Assembly (NCBI GenBank): GCA_025455765.1
Contig: JALOLX010000088.1
Span: 1-6,222 of the forward strand
Source of the DNA: Flavobacteriales bacterium
GTDB lineage: Bacteria > Bacteroidota > Bacteroidia > Flavobacteriales_F > PHOS-HE28
Direction of reading: 5' to 3'
Length of the DNA stretch: 6,222 nucleotides
Shown in pieces: positions 5,805 to 6,222 of this stretch. The translations under genes were made by a program, and so were the position numbers. How positions within the stretch are numbered: the stretch's first letter is position 1; each line of letters begins with the position of its first letter. The notes under the pieces are model-generated. The model was not told the DNA's origin, did not search any database, and saw nothing but the letters and a program-made list of their open reading frames with translations.

Positions 5805-5812
5805 TACCTTTC
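5805..5812 (+). promoter_or_regulatory. Candidate -7 element for the DUF4126 gene
   Basis: TACCTTTC lies in the 19-base gap after the GNAT gene, only 5 bases before the ATG at 5818. It matches TAnnTTTG except for the final base. If active it would produce a leaderless transcript. Co-transcription with the upstream genes is equally possible, and I see no -33 TTG at the expected distance. Confidence 0.3.
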
Positions 5813-5817
5813 CGATC

Positions 5818-6222
5818 ATGGAACACCTCGCGGACATCCTCCTCTCCATCGCCCTCGGGCTGGGCCTGGCCGCTGCCACGGGGCTGCGCGTCTTCCTTCC
5901 GCTCTTCCTAGCCAGTGTCCTCGCACACTTCGACGTAGGCGGCATCGGCCTGCGGGAGAACATGGCGTGGCTGAGCAGCTGGCCGGCCATGGTGGCCTTG
6001 GCCGTGGCCACGGTGCTGGAGCTGGTGGCCTACTACGTGCCGGTGCTCGACCACTTCCTCGATGCCATCGCCGTACCCCTGGCCACGGTGGCAGGCACGT
6101 TGGTGGCCATGAGCACCTTCGTAGACCTGCCGCCGATGCTGGCCTGGGGGCTCGCCATCATTGCGGGCGGCGGCATTGCAGGGCTCGTGAGCGCCGGCAC
6201 GGCCACCACCCGACTGGCCAGC
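5818..6222 (+). CDS. DUF4126-family integral membrane protein, N-terminal part (runs off right edge)
   Basis: An open frame of 135 codons starts at ATG 5818 and continues past the window end with no stop. It opens with a hydrophobic segment (ILLSIALGLGLAAATGLRVF, about 7-26) containing the AAATGLRVFLPLFLASVLAHF pattern that I associate with DUF4126. It is followed by LSSWPAMVALAVATVLELVAYYVPVLDHFLDAIA (about 52-85), and by Gly/Ala-rich segments around PLATVAGTLVAMS and LAIIAGGGIAGLVSAG. About four to five membrane segments are visible. The family is of unknown function; the small-residue-rich helices suggest a compact channel- or transporter-like bundle, but that is only inference. It follows the GNAT gene by 19 bases in the same direction. 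Confidence 0.85.
   Translation, partial: MEHLADILLSIALGLGLAAATGLRVFLPLFLASVLAHFDVGGIGLRENMAWLSSWPAMVALAVATVLELVAYYVPVLDHFLDAIAVPLATVAGTLVAMSTFVDLPPMLAWGLAIIAGGGIAGLVSAGTATTRLAS

Noticed and set aside
5250..6011. Minus-strand open frame opposite the GNAT and DUF4126 genes
   Set aside because: It spans two real plus-strand genes and their gap, and its product shows no recognisable motif.
1..6222. CRISPR arrays, tRNA or rRNA genes, transposases or phage genes
   Set aside because: I looked for regularly spaced repeats, tRNA-like arms and mobile-element protein motifs on both strands and saw none.

Overview
The window looks like a chromosomal segment of a fairly GC-rich Bacteroidota bacterium, probably of the Flavobacteriales type. 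Three things point there: a short MKK...SAQ-type signal peptide on the first (partial) gene; TACnTTT(G/C) boxes, resembling the Bacteroidetes -7 promoter element TAnnTTTG, in front of all five apparent transcription-unit starts; and a lipoprotein that resembles a family I recall mainly from Bacteroidetes. Nothing in the window looks like a phage, transposon, CRISPR array, tRNA or rRNA.

Left part (1-951, all minus strand). The first 32 codons of an exported protein run off the left edge. A 192-base leader/intergenic region with two weak dyads follows, and then pcm (protein-L-isoaspartate O-methyltransferase), which diverges from the next block.

Middle part (1043-4351, plus strand). Three genes overlap head to tail: a Gfo/Idh/MocA oxidoreductase, an uncharacterised lipoprotein (20-base overlap), and a polyprenyl-phosphate sugar phosphotransferase of the WbaP/WcaJ type (4-base ATGA overlap). 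They look like one translationally coupled operon. It would link a cytoplasmic, probably sugar-directed dehydrogenase, a membrane enzyme that starts surface-glycan assembly, and a membrane-anchored protein of unknown role. The block ends in a 41-base inverted repeat that includes the transferase stop codon.

Right part (4420-6222, plus strand). A 3-hydroxybutyryl-CoA dehydrogenase with all expected catalytic residues overlaps a GNAT acetyltransferase by 4 bases (GTGA). The start of a DUF4126 membrane protein then runs off the right edge. The second half of the window (from about 2937) is richer in GC and in C/G-ending codons than the first.

Most of the content is ordinary housekeeping and envelope biology. 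The points most worth a second look are the overlapping oxidoreductase-lipoprotein-phosphotransferase unit, the stop-codon-embedding palindrome, and the very short or absent leaders predicted for pcm and the DUF4126 gene.
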